Under the pieces are notes generated by a model. That model saw only the letters and a list, made by a program, of their open reading frames with translations. It was not told the DNA's origin and did not search any database. 64,000 nucleotides of DNA from UBA11524 sp051883695. Lineage in GTDB: Bacteria; Bacillota; Clostridia; Christensenellales; Aristaeellaceae. The translations under genes and the position numbers were made by a program. Location: the NCBI GenBank assembly GCA_051883695.1, contig JBJEUF010000008.1:23996-87995 (forward strand). Reading direction: 5' to 3'. Of this stretch, positions 18,493 to 27,502 are shown one piece after another. Positions within the stretch are counted from its first letter, which is position 1; each line of letters opens with the position of its first letter.

Positions 18493-19287
18493 TCAGGGCT
18501 GCTTGCCGATGTAGGCCAGGATGCCGCCGTCCACATACAGGATATGACCGTTGACGAAGTTGGAAGCGTCGGAGGCCAGGAACACCGCGGGGCCGCCCAG
18601 ATCATCCGCCTCGCCCCAGCGCTCGGCGGGCGTCTTGGCAATGATGAACTGATCGAAGGGATGACGGCTACCGTCGGGCTGGATCTCGCGCAGGGGCGCA
18701 GTCTGGGGCGTGGCGATGTAGCCCGGGCCGATGCCGTTGCACTGGATGTTCAGGTGGCCGTACTCGGAGCAGATGTTCTTGGTCAGCATCTTCAGGCCAC
18801 CCTTGGCTGCCGCATAGGCGGACACGGTTTCACGGCCCAGCTCGGACATCATGGAGCAGATGTTGATGATCTTGCCGTGGCCCTTCTTAACCATGGAGGG
18901 AATGACCGCCTTGGCGCAGATGAAGGGCGCGTTCAGATCCACGTCGATGACCTGACGGAAGTCCGCCGCGCTCATCTCGCACATGGGGATGCGCTTGATG
19001 ATGCCCGCGTTATTGACCAGGATGTCGATCACGCCGACCTCCGCCTCGATCTGCCTGACCAGCGCGTTGACGGCATCCTCGTCGCAGACGTTGCAGACAT
19101 AGCCGTGGGCCTTGATGCCTTCCGCCTCATAGCTGGCCAGGCCCCTGTCGACAAACTCCTGCTTCAGGTCGTTGAAGCAGATGGTCGCGCCGGCCTTTGC
19201 CAGCGCCTTGGCAATCGCGAAGCCGATGCCGTAGGATGCGCCGGTCACCAGCGCAATCTTGCCTTCCAGAGAGAACATGTTGTCCAT
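18493..19287 (-). CDS. kduD: SDR dehydrogenase, 2-deoxy-D-gluconate 3-dehydrogenase/KduD type
   Basis: Short-chain dehydrogenase of 264 residues: nucleotide motif TGASYGIG, structural motif NNAG, and the catalytic Ser-Tyr-Lys set in NICSMMSELGRETVSAYAAAKGG (shown here only for its S, Y and K). Sequence alone also fits gluconate 5-dehydrogenase, but the gene lies 33 bp after kduI, so it most likely reduces the KduI product 2,5-diketo-3-deoxygluconate (DKII to KDG) in uronate and pectin breakdown. Good AGGAGG site. No KDG kinase or aldolase lies in the window. Confidence 0.85.
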   Translation of the reverse strand: MDNMFSLEGKIALVTGASYGIGFAIAKALAKAGATICFNDLKQEFVDRGLASYEAEGIKAHGYVCNVCDEDAVNALVRQIEAEVGVIDILVNNAGIIKRIPMCEMSAADFRQVIDVDLNAPFICAKAVIPSMVKKGHGKIINICSMMSELGRETVSAYAAAKGGLKMLTKNICSEYGHLNIQCNGIGPGYIATPQTAPLREIQPDGSRHPFDQFIIAKTPAERWGEADDLGGPAVFLASDASNFVNGHILYVDGGILAYIGKQP

Positions 19288-19320
19288 TGGGATATCCTCC
19301 TTATTGTCCTGTGGTGTTGT

Positions 19321-20151
19321 TTACAACAGATCCTTCATGGCGATGCCGTCCATGTCGTCGAAGTCCTGGTTCTCGCCGCACATGCCCCAGATAAAGGTGT
19401 AGGCCTGGGTGCCGCAGCCGGAATGGATGGACCAGGAGGGGCTGATGACCGCCTGCTCATTGCGCATGATGATGTGGCGCGTCTCCTGACCCTCGCCCAT
19501 GAAGTGCATCACGAAGCCATCCTCGGGCAGGTCGAAGTACAGGTAGACCTCCATGCGGCGGTCATGGGTGTGGCAGGGCATGGTGTTCCAGACAGAGCCG
19601 GGCTCCAGCTTCGTCATGCCCATCACCAGCTGGCAGGACTGCACCTGACCGGGCAGGATGTACTTGCAGATGGTACGGTGGTTCGCCGTTTCCAGGCTGC
19701 CCAGCTCCGCGCGCACGCAGTCCTCCGGACGGATGTACACCGTCGGATAGGCGGTATGCGCCGGGCAGGAGTTCAGGTAGAACTTGGCCGGATTCGCCGG
19801 ATCGGCGGAGGCGAACACGACCTCCCTGCTGCCGCGGCCCACATACAGGCCGTCGCGGGGACGAAGGGTATACACCGTACCGTCCACCGTCACGGTGCCC
19901 TCGCCGCCGATGTTGATCACGCCCAGCTCGCGGCGCTGCAGGAAATACTCCGCGCGCAGCTCATCGCCGGCGGCCAGCTGCAGCGGGCCCTTCACAGGGA
20001 CGGCGCTGCCGGTGATGATGCGGTCGATGTGGCTGTACACCAGCTTGATATCATCGGCCCTGAAGAGATCGTCGATCAGGAACTCCTCACGCAGACGTTT
20101 GGTGTCGTACGTCTTCACGTCGCGGGGAGAGGATGCAGTACGAAGCTCCAT
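19321..20151 (-). CDS. kduI: 5-dehydro-4-deoxy-D-glucuronate isomerase
   Basis: Isomerises 4-deoxy-L-threo-5-hexosulose uronate (from unsaturated uronates released by pectin or glycosaminoglycan lyases) to 2,5-diketo-3-deoxygluconate. The 276-residue cupin has normal length and the zinc-binding stretch PCHTHDRRMEVYLYF plus the late His in SWSIHSGCG. AGGAG precedes the ATG. First gene of a kduI-kduD pair with its own promoter. No lyase or transporter is nearby, so the pair serves substrates handled elsewhere. Confidence 0.96.
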   Translation of the reverse strand: MELRTASSPRDVKTYDTKRLREEFLIDDLFRADDIKLVYSHIDRIITGSAVPVKGPLQLAAGDELRAEYFLQRRELGVINIGGEGTVTVDGTVYTLRPRDGLYVGRGSREVVFASADPANPAKFYLNSCPAHTAYPTVYIRPEDCVRAELGSLETANHRTICKYILPGQVQSCQLVMGMTKLEPGSVWNTMPCHTHDRRMEVYLYFDLPEDGFVMHFMGEGQETRHIIMRNEQAVISPSWSIHSGCGTQAYTFIWGMCGENQDFDDMDGIAMKDLL

Positions 20152-20233
20152 GGGAAATCCCTCCTTGGTGGTTGTAAGCCCTTACACGCCGGCGCACAAC
20201 ATATAAGCGGCTGCGATGCGTTGGGGTATTTAT

Positions 20234-20262
20234 ATTGTACAACGGATTCGCCGTTTTGAAAA
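20234..20262 (-). promoter_or_regulatory. Promoter of kduI-kduD
   Basis: Minus-strand TTTTCA (20257-20262), 17-base spacer, TACAAT (20234-20239). The spacer holds a short inverted repeat AACGG-N5-CCGTT, a possible repressor site. The remainder of the 20152-20515 gap shows no gene or known RNA motif. Confidence 0.6.
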
Positions 20263-20515
20263 GAGCAAAATCCACAAATGTGTCAAAGAAATTGCAGGTC
20301 ATTGCAAAAGCCCCGGAAGGCATCGGATGGCTATTGTGACAGGCAGAAAACTGTCTTTCTTCCAGAGAGGCGTCGCCCGGAAGGAAAATAAAAATAAATG
20401 CAGGAATTGGACATGTGTGTGAAGAAAATTCCAGCATGAATCGTTGTATGGACGAAGGATCCGAACGCCCGCCGGAATCCGGAGCGGGCAATGCCAAGAA
20501 AGGATGCTGATCTTC

Positions 20516-21790
20516 ATGAAGAAGACCCGTCTGCTGCCCCTGCTGATTCTGGCGATGCTCATCCTGTGCGCAACTGCCGCGCTGGCCGAAAGCAGCATTG
20601 CCAATCAGGTCTATATTGCTTCCGTCTCCGATCAGAACGGAACCGTCACGGCTCTGACCGACGGCAGCACCGCCACCACCTGGACGCAGCCGTCCGCCGG
20701 GTACGGCGCCGACCTGACCATCAGCCTGTACAATGCGACCGTGGGCGAAATCTGGATTCGCAACGGCCACTGCTACAGCCAGAACTACTACAACCATTAC
20801 GACCGTCCCAGCGTGATCGCCGTAACGGTGTGGTACAACGCCAACCGCTACACCTCCAGCAGCGTCACCTACCGCTACCGGATGACGGACGCCTACCGTC
20901 CCGGCACCTACACCGCCGGCTGGAAGGGCGGTTACCAGCGTCTGCTGCTGCCCGAGCCGATCAGCAGCGTAACCCGCATCGAGCTGACGATCGAATCCGC
21001 CACACAGGGCTACGGCCGCACCGGCGCCACCATCACGGACATCATCGTAACCAGCGGTTCCCATGCCACCGCCACCCCCTACACCCGGCCTACCGCCACC
21101 CCCAAGCCCTACGTGCAGTACATCACGCCCTCCCCCACCCCCTATGTGGTGCTCATCACGCCTACGCCCACCTATCGGATCGAGTATGTCACGCCCACGC
21201 CGACGCGCAATGTGATTCTTCTCACGCCGGAACCGACCCGAACCTCCAATGTTGAGGTGACTACACCTCCTCCGTCAATCGTCTGGCCGACGGATGAGTA
21301 TCCCACCGAGGGCGTCGCTGCCCGGCTGCTTAAGGCCGCTGCCACCCGTTCCGGCCCCAGCAACGACTATGACGAACCCGGTACCTTCTTCAGCGCCGGC
21401 ACCTACGTCAACGTCATCAGCAAGGCCTGGGACACCGAGAATGAAATGTGGTGGTACCAGATCGAGTTCAACTACCGGGGCGAATGGATGCGCGCCTATA
21501 CCCCCGATAACCGCGTGGATCTTGATCCCAACCTTGTCCCCACCGAAAACGCTGTCGGCGATGCCCGCGAGGTCTTAACGGATCATCGGGTTTACTTCGG
21601 CCCGGGCGAGAACTTCCGCATGTACAAGGTGAGTATGCTCTACGAAGGCAGCCGCGCGGTCATCTACGGCTACGAGGTGGTGGACGGCGTGCTGTGGGCC
21701 CAGATTCACTATCATGACTACGCCATTGGCGAGGATCGCCGCGGCTGGGTACCCGCCGAGGTTCTCTCCAGCTGGAACTACCCCTGGTAA
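20516..21790 (+). CDS. Secreted protein with N-terminal F5/8-like domain, TP-rich linker and SH3-like repeats
   Basis: The 424-residue protein opens with a signal peptide (MKKTRLLPLLILAMLILCAT, cleavage after ALA). Residues about 25-180 look like a discoidin-type beta-sandwich (LTDGSTATTWTQPSAGYG, WIRNGHCYSQNYYNHYDRPS). A linker of PTATPKP and TPTPTR type runs to about 260. The C-terminal part has two SH3-like modules (AARLLKAAATRSGPSNDYDE and DHRVYFGPGENFRMYKVSML), as in wall-binding proteins. The ATG at 20516 leads directly into the signal peptide. Likely extracellular and wall-associated; ligand unknown. Confidence 0.8.
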   Translation: MKKTRLLPLLILAMLILCATAALAESSIANQVYIASVSDQNGTVTALTDGSTATTWTQPSAGYGADLTISLYNATVGEIWIRNGHCYSQNYYNHYDRPSVIAVTVWYNANRYTSSSVTYRYRMTDAYRPGTYTAGWKGGYQRLLLPEPISSVTRIELTIESATQGYGRTGATITDIIVTSGSHATATPYTRPTATPKPYVQYITPSPTPYVVLITPTPTYRIEYVTPTPTRNVILLTPEPTRTSNVEVTTPPPSIVWPTDEYPTEGVAARLLKAAATRSGPSNDYDEPGTFFSAGTYVNVISKAWDTENEMWWYQIEFNYRGEWMRAYTPDNRVDLDPNLVPTENAVGDAREVLTDHRVYFGPGENFRMYKVSMLYEGSRAVIYGYEVVDGVLWAQIHYHDYAIGEDRRGWVPAEVLSSWNYPW

Positions 21791-21821
21791 GCCGGAGCGC
21801 CCAATAGTTTGTTGATAGTCT

Positions 21822-21855
21822 GCACCCCCGACCACACCGGCCGGGGGATGCTTTT
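21822..21855 (+). terminator. Terminator of the SH3-like protein gene
   Basis: Stem GCACCCCCG / CGGGGGATGC with an 11-base loop and one bulge, followed by TTTTG. Confidence 0.8.
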
Positions 21856-21857
21856 GT

Positions 21858-23027
21858 TTATCCATGATAGTAGTCGATGTCGAAATGAATGACGCAGACA
21901 TACCGGCTGTCCAGCTCCCGCGCCGCCGCGCTCAGCGCATCCGCGACCTGCTTCGTCTCCGTGTAGCCCGCCGGAACCACCACGTCAAACACCAGGTTCG
22001 TCCGGTTCTCGCCGGGCACCATGCGCAAATCGTGCAGCATCAGCTGGCCGTCGATCCGCTTCAGTGCCGCATTCAGATGAGTGCTGGCTTCATCCGTCCT
22101 TGCGTCACCGGTGACAATGGGATCCATGTGGATACAAAGCGGCACCTGCAGCGCTTCGCCAATCTCCTGCTCCGCCTTGTCAATCACCTCGTGCAGCTGC
22201 AGAATATTGCCGTCCGCCGGAACCTCCGCGTGGACGGACGCGAAGCACCGCCCGGGGCCGTAGTCATGAATGAGCAGGTCATGGGTACCCAGAATGTGCT
22301 CGTAGCTCATCAGGCGCCGGATGATCTCCCGTCCCAGCTCCGGATTCGGCCGTCCGCCAAGCAGATGATCCATCATCTCCCGCACCACGCCAAAGCCCGC
22401 CCTGAGCACCAGCAGCGCCACAGCCACGCCCATGATGCCGTCAATGGGGACATCCCAGAGCATCGCCACAACCGTCGAAACCGCTACCGCCGTCGTCGCC
22501 AGCATATCGGACAGGGAATCCTTCGCTGCCGCCATGAGCGATGAGAAGTCAATCAGCTTCCCGACGCCGCTGTAAAACAGGTACAGACCGCCCTTGATCA
22601 GGATCGACAGCACCAGCAGCACAAAGGAGACGAGGGTGAGCGACAGCGGTTTGGGATGGACGATGCTTTCGATGCCGGTTTTCATCATCTCTACGCCCAT
22701 CACCAGGATCAGCGCGCCCACCGCCAGCGCGCCCAGATACTCCGCGCGTCCGTGACCGAAAGGATGCTCCCGGTCAACGGGCTTTTGCGCCATGCGCATA
22801 CTGAACATGGAGACCACGCTGCCCGCCGCGTCGGACAGGTTGTTGACCGCATCCGCCACCACCGCCACAGACCCGGTGAGTGAGCCGACGACCAGCTTCA
22901 GCGCCACGAGCAGCGCATTCACGCCCACGCCCACGCCGGAGCCTACCATCCCCAGCCGTTTCCGCACCGCCTGATCCTTGGGGGACTCCCCGTCCCGCAG
23001 CAGACGCATTGCCAGCTTTTCCATCAT
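21858..23027 (-). CDS. Cation diffusion facilitator, probable Mn2+/Fe2+ exporter (MntE-like site)
   Basis: The 389-residue transporter has six predicted membrane segments and a C-terminal cytoplasmic domain (HDLLIHDYGPGRCFASVHAE), which is the CDF fold. The transport-site residues in the second membrane segment read NNLSD (N-xxx-D) and in the fifth DSLSD (D-xxx-D). This N-D-D-D set is the one associated with manganese exporters of the MntE group, whereas zinc exporters have His-containing sets. An extra C-terminal portion repeats the cytoplasmic domain theme (LHDLRMVPGENRTNLVFDVV). GGGAGG lies nine bases before the ATG. It follows cca by 37 bp. Metal preference is inference. Confidence 0.88.
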   Translation of the reverse strand: MMEKLAMRLLRDGESPKDQAVRKRLGMVGSGVGVGVNALLVALKLVVGSLTGSVAVVADAVNNLSDAAGSVVSMFSMRMAQKPVDREHPFGHGRAEYLGALAVGALILVMGVEMMKTGIESIVHPKPLSLTLVSFVLLVLSILIKGGLYLFYSGVGKLIDFSSLMAAAKDSLSDMLATTAVAVSTVVAMLWDVPIDGIMGVAVALLVLRAGFGVVREMMDHLLGGRPNPELGREIIRRLMSYEHILGTHDLLIHDYGPGRCFASVHAEVPADGNILQLHEVIDKAEQEIGEALQVPLCIHMDPIVTGDARTDEASTHLNAALKRIDGQLMLHDLRMVPGENRTNLVFDVVVPAGYTETKQVADALSAAARELDSRYVCVIHFDIDYYHG

Positions 23028-23064
23028 TCCGGTACGCCTCCCGCTGAATTCCTACATTATTATA

Positions 23065-24408
23065 TTATGTGCTGCACATGTCCAGATGTGCGCGGGCAGC
23101 GTCCAGCAGCGCTTCCCGCTCATTGGGCAGGCGCTCGTTCATGACCCCGTCCAGCAGCCAGCTGAGCGTTTCGCCCAGCTGCTTTCCCTGCGCGATGCCA
23201 GCGCCCATCAGATCGCGTCCGTTGACCGCCAGCTCCTTCAGGGTCACGCAGGGGCGTTCGGCCAGCAGCGCCGTCAGCGCAGCGCGGATCGCCGCAATCT
23301 CGGCCTCCACCTGCGCCGGATCACAGGTGCCCTTCGCCAGCGCGTCCGCGCGCTGTACGTCAATCAGCTGCAGGAGCGCCTCCTCGCCCAGCCGGTTCAG
23401 CCGGCGCTTGAGCAGCGTCCGCTCCGTGGACAGCGGCCAGTCGTGGTATTCCACCAGCAGCAGCACCCGGTCGCGGGTTGCGTTGTCCACCCGAAGGTAC
23501 GTCAGGACCTCCTGTGCGATGGCAGCCGACACCTTTTGATGGCCCCTGGCATGTCCGACGCCGTTCTCATCCACCGTGAAGGAAGCCGGCTTCCCGCTGT
23601 CGTGCAGCAGCATCGCCAGCCGCAGCGTCTCATCCGCCGGAGCGTTCTCCACCGCCCGCACGGTGTGTTCCCAGACATCATAGGCGTGGAAGGGCGTTTT
23701 CTGATCGAAGCCAGCCATCGGCGCCAGCTGCGGCAGAATCGCGAAGAACACCTCGCTGTATTCCCGCAGGATCCGTCCCGCGGCCCTGCCGCACAGGAGC
23801 TTCGCCAGCTCCGCGCGGATGCGCTCAGCCGCCACATCCGCCAGCGTGTGCCTCCATTCACGCGCCGCTTGAGCCGTCTTTTCCTCTATCGTGAAGCCGT
23901 ACACGGACGCAAACCGCAGCGCCCGCATGATGCGCAGCGCATCCTCATGAAAGCGCCTTTCCGCATCGCCCACGCAGCGGATCACGCCGCGCTGCAGATC
24001 CCCACGACCGTCAAAGGCGTCCACCAGCCCGGTTTCGGGACTCCAGGCCATCGCGTTGATGGTGAAATCCCGCCGGGACAAATCATCCACCACGTCCGTG
24101 ACGTACTTCACCTCGTCCGGATGCCGGTGATCCGTGTATTCCCCGTCCACGCGGAAGGTGGTCGTTTCAAAGGGCTCATGGTTGTACATCACCGTCAGCG
24201 TCCCGTGCTTCAGGCCCGTTTCGATCACATGCTGATCGCGGAACACGCGCTGCATCTGCTCCGGCAGCGCGTCGGTGCAGATATCCCAGTCCTTCGGCTC
24301 GCGTCCCAGCAGGGAATCTCGCACGCAGCCGCCCACAACATAGCCCCGATACCCGTTCGCCCTCAGCCGCTCAAGCACAAAAGCTGCGCCCTCCGGCAGC
24401 CTCATCAT
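23065..24408 (-). CDS. cca: CCA tRNA nucleotidyltransferase
   Basis: Adds or repairs the 3' CCA end of tRNAs. The 447-residue protein has the class II catalytic motifs GGCVRDSLLGREPKDWD (two Asp) and RRDFTINAMAW, the RNA-binding HEDALRIMRALRFAS block, and an HD domain (AMLLHDSGKP), as in the longer bacterial type. GGAGG stands six bases before ATG 24408; an upstream in-frame ATG lacks a site. Divergent from the ribosomal operon. Confidence 0.95.
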   Translation of the reverse strand: MMRLPEGAAFVLERLRANGYRGYVVGGCVRDSLLGREPKDWDICTDALPEQMQRVFRDQHVIETGLKHGTLTVMYNHEPFETTTFRVDGEYTDHRHPDEVKYVTDVVDDLSRRDFTINAMAWSPETGLVDAFDGRGDLQRGVIRCVGDAERRFHEDALRIMRALRFASVYGFTIEEKTAQAAREWRHTLADVAAERIRAELAKLLCGRAAGRILREYSEVFFAILPQLAPMAGFDQKTPFHAYDVWEHTVRAVENAPADETLRLAMLLHDSGKPASFTVDENGVGHARGHQKVSAAIAQEVLTYLRVDNATRDRVLLLVEYHDWPLSTERTLLKRRLNRLGEEALLQLIDVQRADALAKGTCDPAQVEAEIAAIRAALTALLAERPCVTLKELAVNGRDLMGAGIAQGKQLGETLSWLLDGVMNERLPNEREALLDAARAHLDMCST

Positions 24409-24440
24409 GTGCTTCCCTCCCATTTCGTTCAATTTCAGGC

Positions 24441-24470
24441 ATTATAGCACAGGACAGCGCAGTTTGGCAA
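24441..24470 (-). promoter_or_regulatory. Promoter of cca
   Basis: Minus-strand TTGCCA (24465-24470), 18-base spacer, TATAAT (24441-24446). Confidence 0.7.
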
Positions 24471-24567
24471 TACAAACCGAAACGCGCATGTGCACTCTGC
24501 ACAATTTTTGCTGCGATTTTTCTCATATTCAAAGTCCCTCCAGCCTCAATATTTTTGAGGGCAACCC

Positions 24568-24596
24568 TTGCAATTCGGGTAGGTTCATGATAAAAT
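24568..24596 (+). promoter_or_regulatory. Promoter of the rpsM-rpsK-rpsD-rpoA-rplQ operon
   Basis: TTGCAA (24568-24573), 17-base spacer, TAAAAT (24591-24596). Start is predicted near 24603, about 340 nt before rpsM. Confidence 0.7.
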
Positions 24597-24602
24597 GAAT
24601 AG

Positions 24603-24942
24603 GTCTGCAACCGGCCTGCCGGTGGGCGGCTGCATGTCCGGATGACGGATGTGTTCCGCCGGCGGTGCATCACTTCTCTGCAGACAGACGTGTCGGTTCT
24701 TCGCAGCCTTCCAACATGCGGATTGCCGGCATCGCTGTGCGCCTGCTTTCACCAGGCGTCGGCACCGAGGGTGCGGACTGGCTCTGCGTCCCTCTGGAGT
24801 GGGTTGCTCCAGACGCGCAAACCCGTTCCGCTGCTTCATCATGCGGGAGCAATCCGGCATGAACACACGACGCGGCGCCAAGCCGCAAGGAAGCCCGCAC
24901 CGGAAACCGGTGAGGCCAAAAATTTGGAGGTGCATTTTACAC
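24603..24942 (+). ncRNA. Long 5' leader of the ribosomal/rpoA operon
   Basis: About 340 nt without a convincing ORF between promoter and rpsM. Self-complementary segments include ACCGG/CCGGT near 24609 and CACCGG-AAA-CCGGTG at 24898-24912, just before the GGAGG site. Such a leader is a natural place for autogenous control by a ribosomal protein (S4 controls the equivalent alpha operon in Escherichia coli), but I could not match any known leader motif. infA and rpmJ, often found here, are absent. Confidence 0.45.
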
Positions 24943-25320
24943 ATGGCACGTATTGCAGGTGTGGACCTGCCCCGTGAAAAGCGAGTGGAGATCGGCCTGA
25001 CCTACATCTACGGCATCGGTCTGACGACCTCGCAGAAGATGCTGGCCGAGGTTGGCATCAATCCCGACACCCGCGTGAAGGATCTCTCCGAGACCGACAT
25101 CAGCAAGCTGCGTGATTACATCGAGCACAACCTGAAGGTTGAGGGCGACCTCCGCCGTGAAGTTGCGCTGAACATCAAGCGCCTGATGGAGATCGGCTGC
25201 TACCGTGGCGTCCGTCATCGTCGTGGTCTGCCCGTCCGCGGTCAGAACACCAAGCAGAACGCCCGTACTCGCAAGGGTCCCAAGAAGACCATTGCCGGTA
25301 AGAAGAAGGCCGGCAAGTAA
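24943..25320 (+). CDS. rpsM: 30S ribosomal protein S13
   Basis: Head protein of the small subunit that contacts the large subunit. The 125 residues start MARIAGVDLPREKRVEIGLT and keep the helix-two-turn-helix and the basic tail GQNTKQNARTRKGPKKT. GGAGG is 12 bases before the ATG, a longish spacing. First gene of the operon. Confidence 0.98.
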   Translation: MARIAGVDLPREKRVEIGLTYIYGIGLTTSQKMLAEVGINPDTRVKDLSETDISKLRDYIEHNLKVEGDLRREVALNIKRLMEIGCYRGVRHRRGLPVRGQNTKQNARTRKGPKKTIAGKKKAGK

Positions 25321-25357
25321 TCCGCCGAGCCTGCAGAATTAACGGAGGGAATGAACA

Positions 25358-25762
25358 ATGGCTCCTAAGTCCAAGAACCTCAAGAAGGTTGTCCGCAAGC
25401 GCAAGGAGCGCAAGCTGGTCGAGCGCGGCGCGGCGCACATCTCTTCTTCTTTCAATAACACCATCGTCACCATCACCGATACGCAGGGCAACGCCCTGTC
25501 CTGGGCCTCCGCCGGCGGCCTGGGCTTCCGTGGCAGCAAGAAGTCTACCCCCTTCGCTGCGCAGACCGCTGCTGAGACCGCCGCCAAGGCCGCGATGGAA
25601 TACGGCCTGAAGACGGTTGAAGTGTATGTCAAGGGCCCCGGCTCCGGCCGTGAGGCTGCGATCCGCTCCCTGCAGGCCGCCGGTCTGGACGTGAGCATGA
25701 TCAAGGACGTGACGCCCATCCCCCATAACGGCTGCCGTCCGCCCAAGCGCCGTCGCGTGTAA
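25358..25762 (+). CDS. rpsK: 30S ribosomal protein S11
   Basis: Platform protein near the E site. 134 residues with the conserved GAAHISSSFNNTIVTITD and the C-terminal VTPIPHNGCRPPKRRRV. Preceded by GGAGGG, 37 bp after rpsM. Confidence 0.98.
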   Translation: MAPKSKNLKKVVRKRKERKLVERGAAHISSSFNNTIVTITDTQGNALSWASAGGLGFRGSKKSTPFAAQTAAETAAKAAMEYGLKTVEVYVKGPGSGREAAIRSLQAAGLDVSMIKDVTPIPHNGCRPPKRRRV

Positions 25763-25786
25763 GGAAACGAAGGAGGACATTGAAAC

Positions 25787-26383
25787 ATGGCTATCAACAA
25801 GCAGCCCGTTGCGCGGAAGTGCCGCTCTTTCGACATTTCCCCCGCTACCATGGGCTATGGCAATAAGAAGTCTACCCGCAATCCCGGCGGCAACCGCCGC
25901 AAGAAGGTCTCCGAGTACGGCGCTCAGCTGAAGGAGAAGCAGAAGGTCAAGTTTGTGTACGGCATCCTCGAGAAGCAGTTCGAGGGCTACTACACCAAGG
26001 CCACCAACATGAAGGGCATCACCGGCGACAACATGCTGCAGCTGCTGGAGCAGCGTCTGGACAACGTTGTGTACCGTCTGGGCCTGGGCAAGACCCGCCG
26101 CGCCGCCCGTCAGATCGTCGTGCACGGTCATATCCGTGTCAATGGCCAGAAGGTGGACATCCCCTCCTACTCCGTGAAGGTGGGCGACGTGATCACCCTG
26201 CGCCAGAAGAGCACCGAATCCGAGCTGTTCAAGGGCCTGCGCGAGGGCACCTCTGTGGTGACCCCCAAGTGGCTGACCTTTGACGCTCCCAACCTGACCG
26301 GCAAGGTCGTTGCGCTCCCCGCCCGCGAGGACATCGACTTCGAGCCGCAGATGAGCATGATCGTCGAGTTCTACTCCCGTTAA
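25787..26383 (+). CDS. rpsD: 30S ribosomal protein S4
   Basis: Primary 16S rRNA-binding assembly protein; in enteric bacteria also represses its own operon. 198 residues with the S4 RNA-binding domain (LLEQRLDNVVYRLGLGKTRR, then VNGQKVDIPSYSVKVGD) and C-terminal SMIVEFYSR. It lacks the four-cysteine N-terminal zinc site of some relatives, having one Cys in ARKCRSF. AAGGAGG precedes the ATG. Confidence 0.98.
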   Translation: MAINKQPVARKCRSFDISPATMGYGNKKSTRNPGGNRRKKVSEYGAQLKEKQKVKFVYGILEKQFEGYYTKATNMKGITGDNMLQLLEQRLDNVVYRLGLGKTRRAARQIVVHGHIRVNGQKVDIPSYSVKVGDVITLRQKSTESELFKGLREGTSVVTPKWLTFDAPNLTGKVVALPAREDIDFEPQMSMIVEFYSR

Positions 26384-26475
26384 TGAAGGATGCTGTGGGA
26401 GCATGGACCGTCAAGGGCTTGTGCCCCTGCAGCAGCATCCCTTCACTCCGAACCTGAGCAAGGAGGGTAAAAGAA

Positions 26476-27429
26476 ATGGCCGTAGAAATCGAAAAGGCAA
26501 AGGTCGAGTGTGTCGAGGTCGGCGACAACGGCAAGTACGGCAAGTTTGTTGTCGAGCCGCTGGAGCGTGGCTTCGGTCATACCCTGGGCAACTCTCTCCG
26601 CCGCGTCCTGCTGTCTTCCCTGCCCGGCGCTGCTGTGTCCTCGGTGCATATCGAGGGCGTGCAGCATGAGTTCTCCACCGTCCCCGGCGTCAAGGAGGAT
26701 GTGACGGAGATCATCCTGAACCTCAAGGGCCTGGCCGTCAAGATGTACACAGACGCGCCCAAATCCGTGATTGTCGACAAGATCGGCCCCTGTGAACTGA
26801 CCGCCGCCGACATCAAGGTCGATGATGAAATCGAGATCATCAACCCCGACATGCACATCGCCACGCTCAACGAGGACGCGCATCTGCAGATGACGCTGCG
26901 CCTGGAGCGCGGCCGCGGCTATGTCAGCGCGGACAAGAACAAGGCTCGCGACATCACGATGCCCATTGGCGTCATTCCCATGGATTCCATCTTCACCCCC
27001 ATCCACAAGGTGAATTACACCGTGGAGGACAAGCGCGTCGGCCAGTCCAACGACTTCGACCGCCTGACCCTGGAGGTGTGGACGAACGGCACGCTGAAGC
27101 CCGAGGAGGCCGTCAGCTGCGCCGCGAAGATCCTCTCCGAGCATCTGACCCAGTTTGTGACGCTCACCGATCAGGTGATGCCCGTCAGCATGGTTCAGCC
27201 CGAGGATGACAGCAAGGGCAAGGCGCTGGATATGACCATCGAGGAGCTGGAGCTGTCCGTGCGTGCTTACAACTGCTTGAAGCGCGCCGGCATCAACAGC
27301 GTGAACGAGCTGGTTCAGCGCAATCAGGAGGACATGATGAAGGTCCGCAATCTGGGCCGCAAGTCCCTTGAGGAAGTCGAGCAGAAGCTGCAGGAGCTGG
27401 GTCTCGCCCTGCGACCGAATGATGAATAA
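26476..27429 (+). CDS. rpoA: DNA-directed RNA polymerase subunit alpha
   Basis: 317 residues: N-terminal dimerisation domain (EPLERGFGHTLGNSLRRVLL) and C-terminal domain with the UP-element and activator surface (LELSVRAYNCLKRAGINSVN, then VRNLGRKSLEEV). Placed between rpsD and rplQ as usual. AAGGAGG upstream. Two short acidic stretches are present but no unusual insert. Confidence 0.98.
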   Translation: MAVEIEKAKVECVEVGDNGKYGKFVVEPLERGFGHTLGNSLRRVLLSSLPGAAVSSVHIEGVQHEFSTVPGVKEDVTEIILNLKGLAVKMYTDAPKSVIVDKIGPCELTAADIKVDDEIEIINPDMHIATLNEDAHLQMTLRLERGRGYVSADKNKARDITMPIGVIPMDSIFTPIHKVNYTVEDKRVGQSNDFDRLTLEVWTNGTLKPEEAVSCAAKILSEHLTQFVTLTDQVMPVSMVQPEDDSKGKALDMTIEELELSVRAYNCLKRAGINSVNELVQRNQEDMMKVRNLGRKSLEEVEQKLQELGLALRPNDE

Positions 27430-27502
27430 GACGGGGCATACAAGCGCAGAGGCTGCATGATGGCATCCCCTGCCGCCCACCCATGATAGGAGGAAACACC
27501 CC

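Noticed and set aside
20412..20438. Eight-codon ORF with an AGGA site upstream of the SH3-like protein gene
   Set aside because: No promoter, hairpin or terminator arrangement around it; short ORFs like this arise by chance.
24603..24942. infA or rpmJ upstream of rpsM
   Set aside because: I looked for the conserved starts and basic cysteine-containing pattern of these short proteins in all frames of the leader and found neither.
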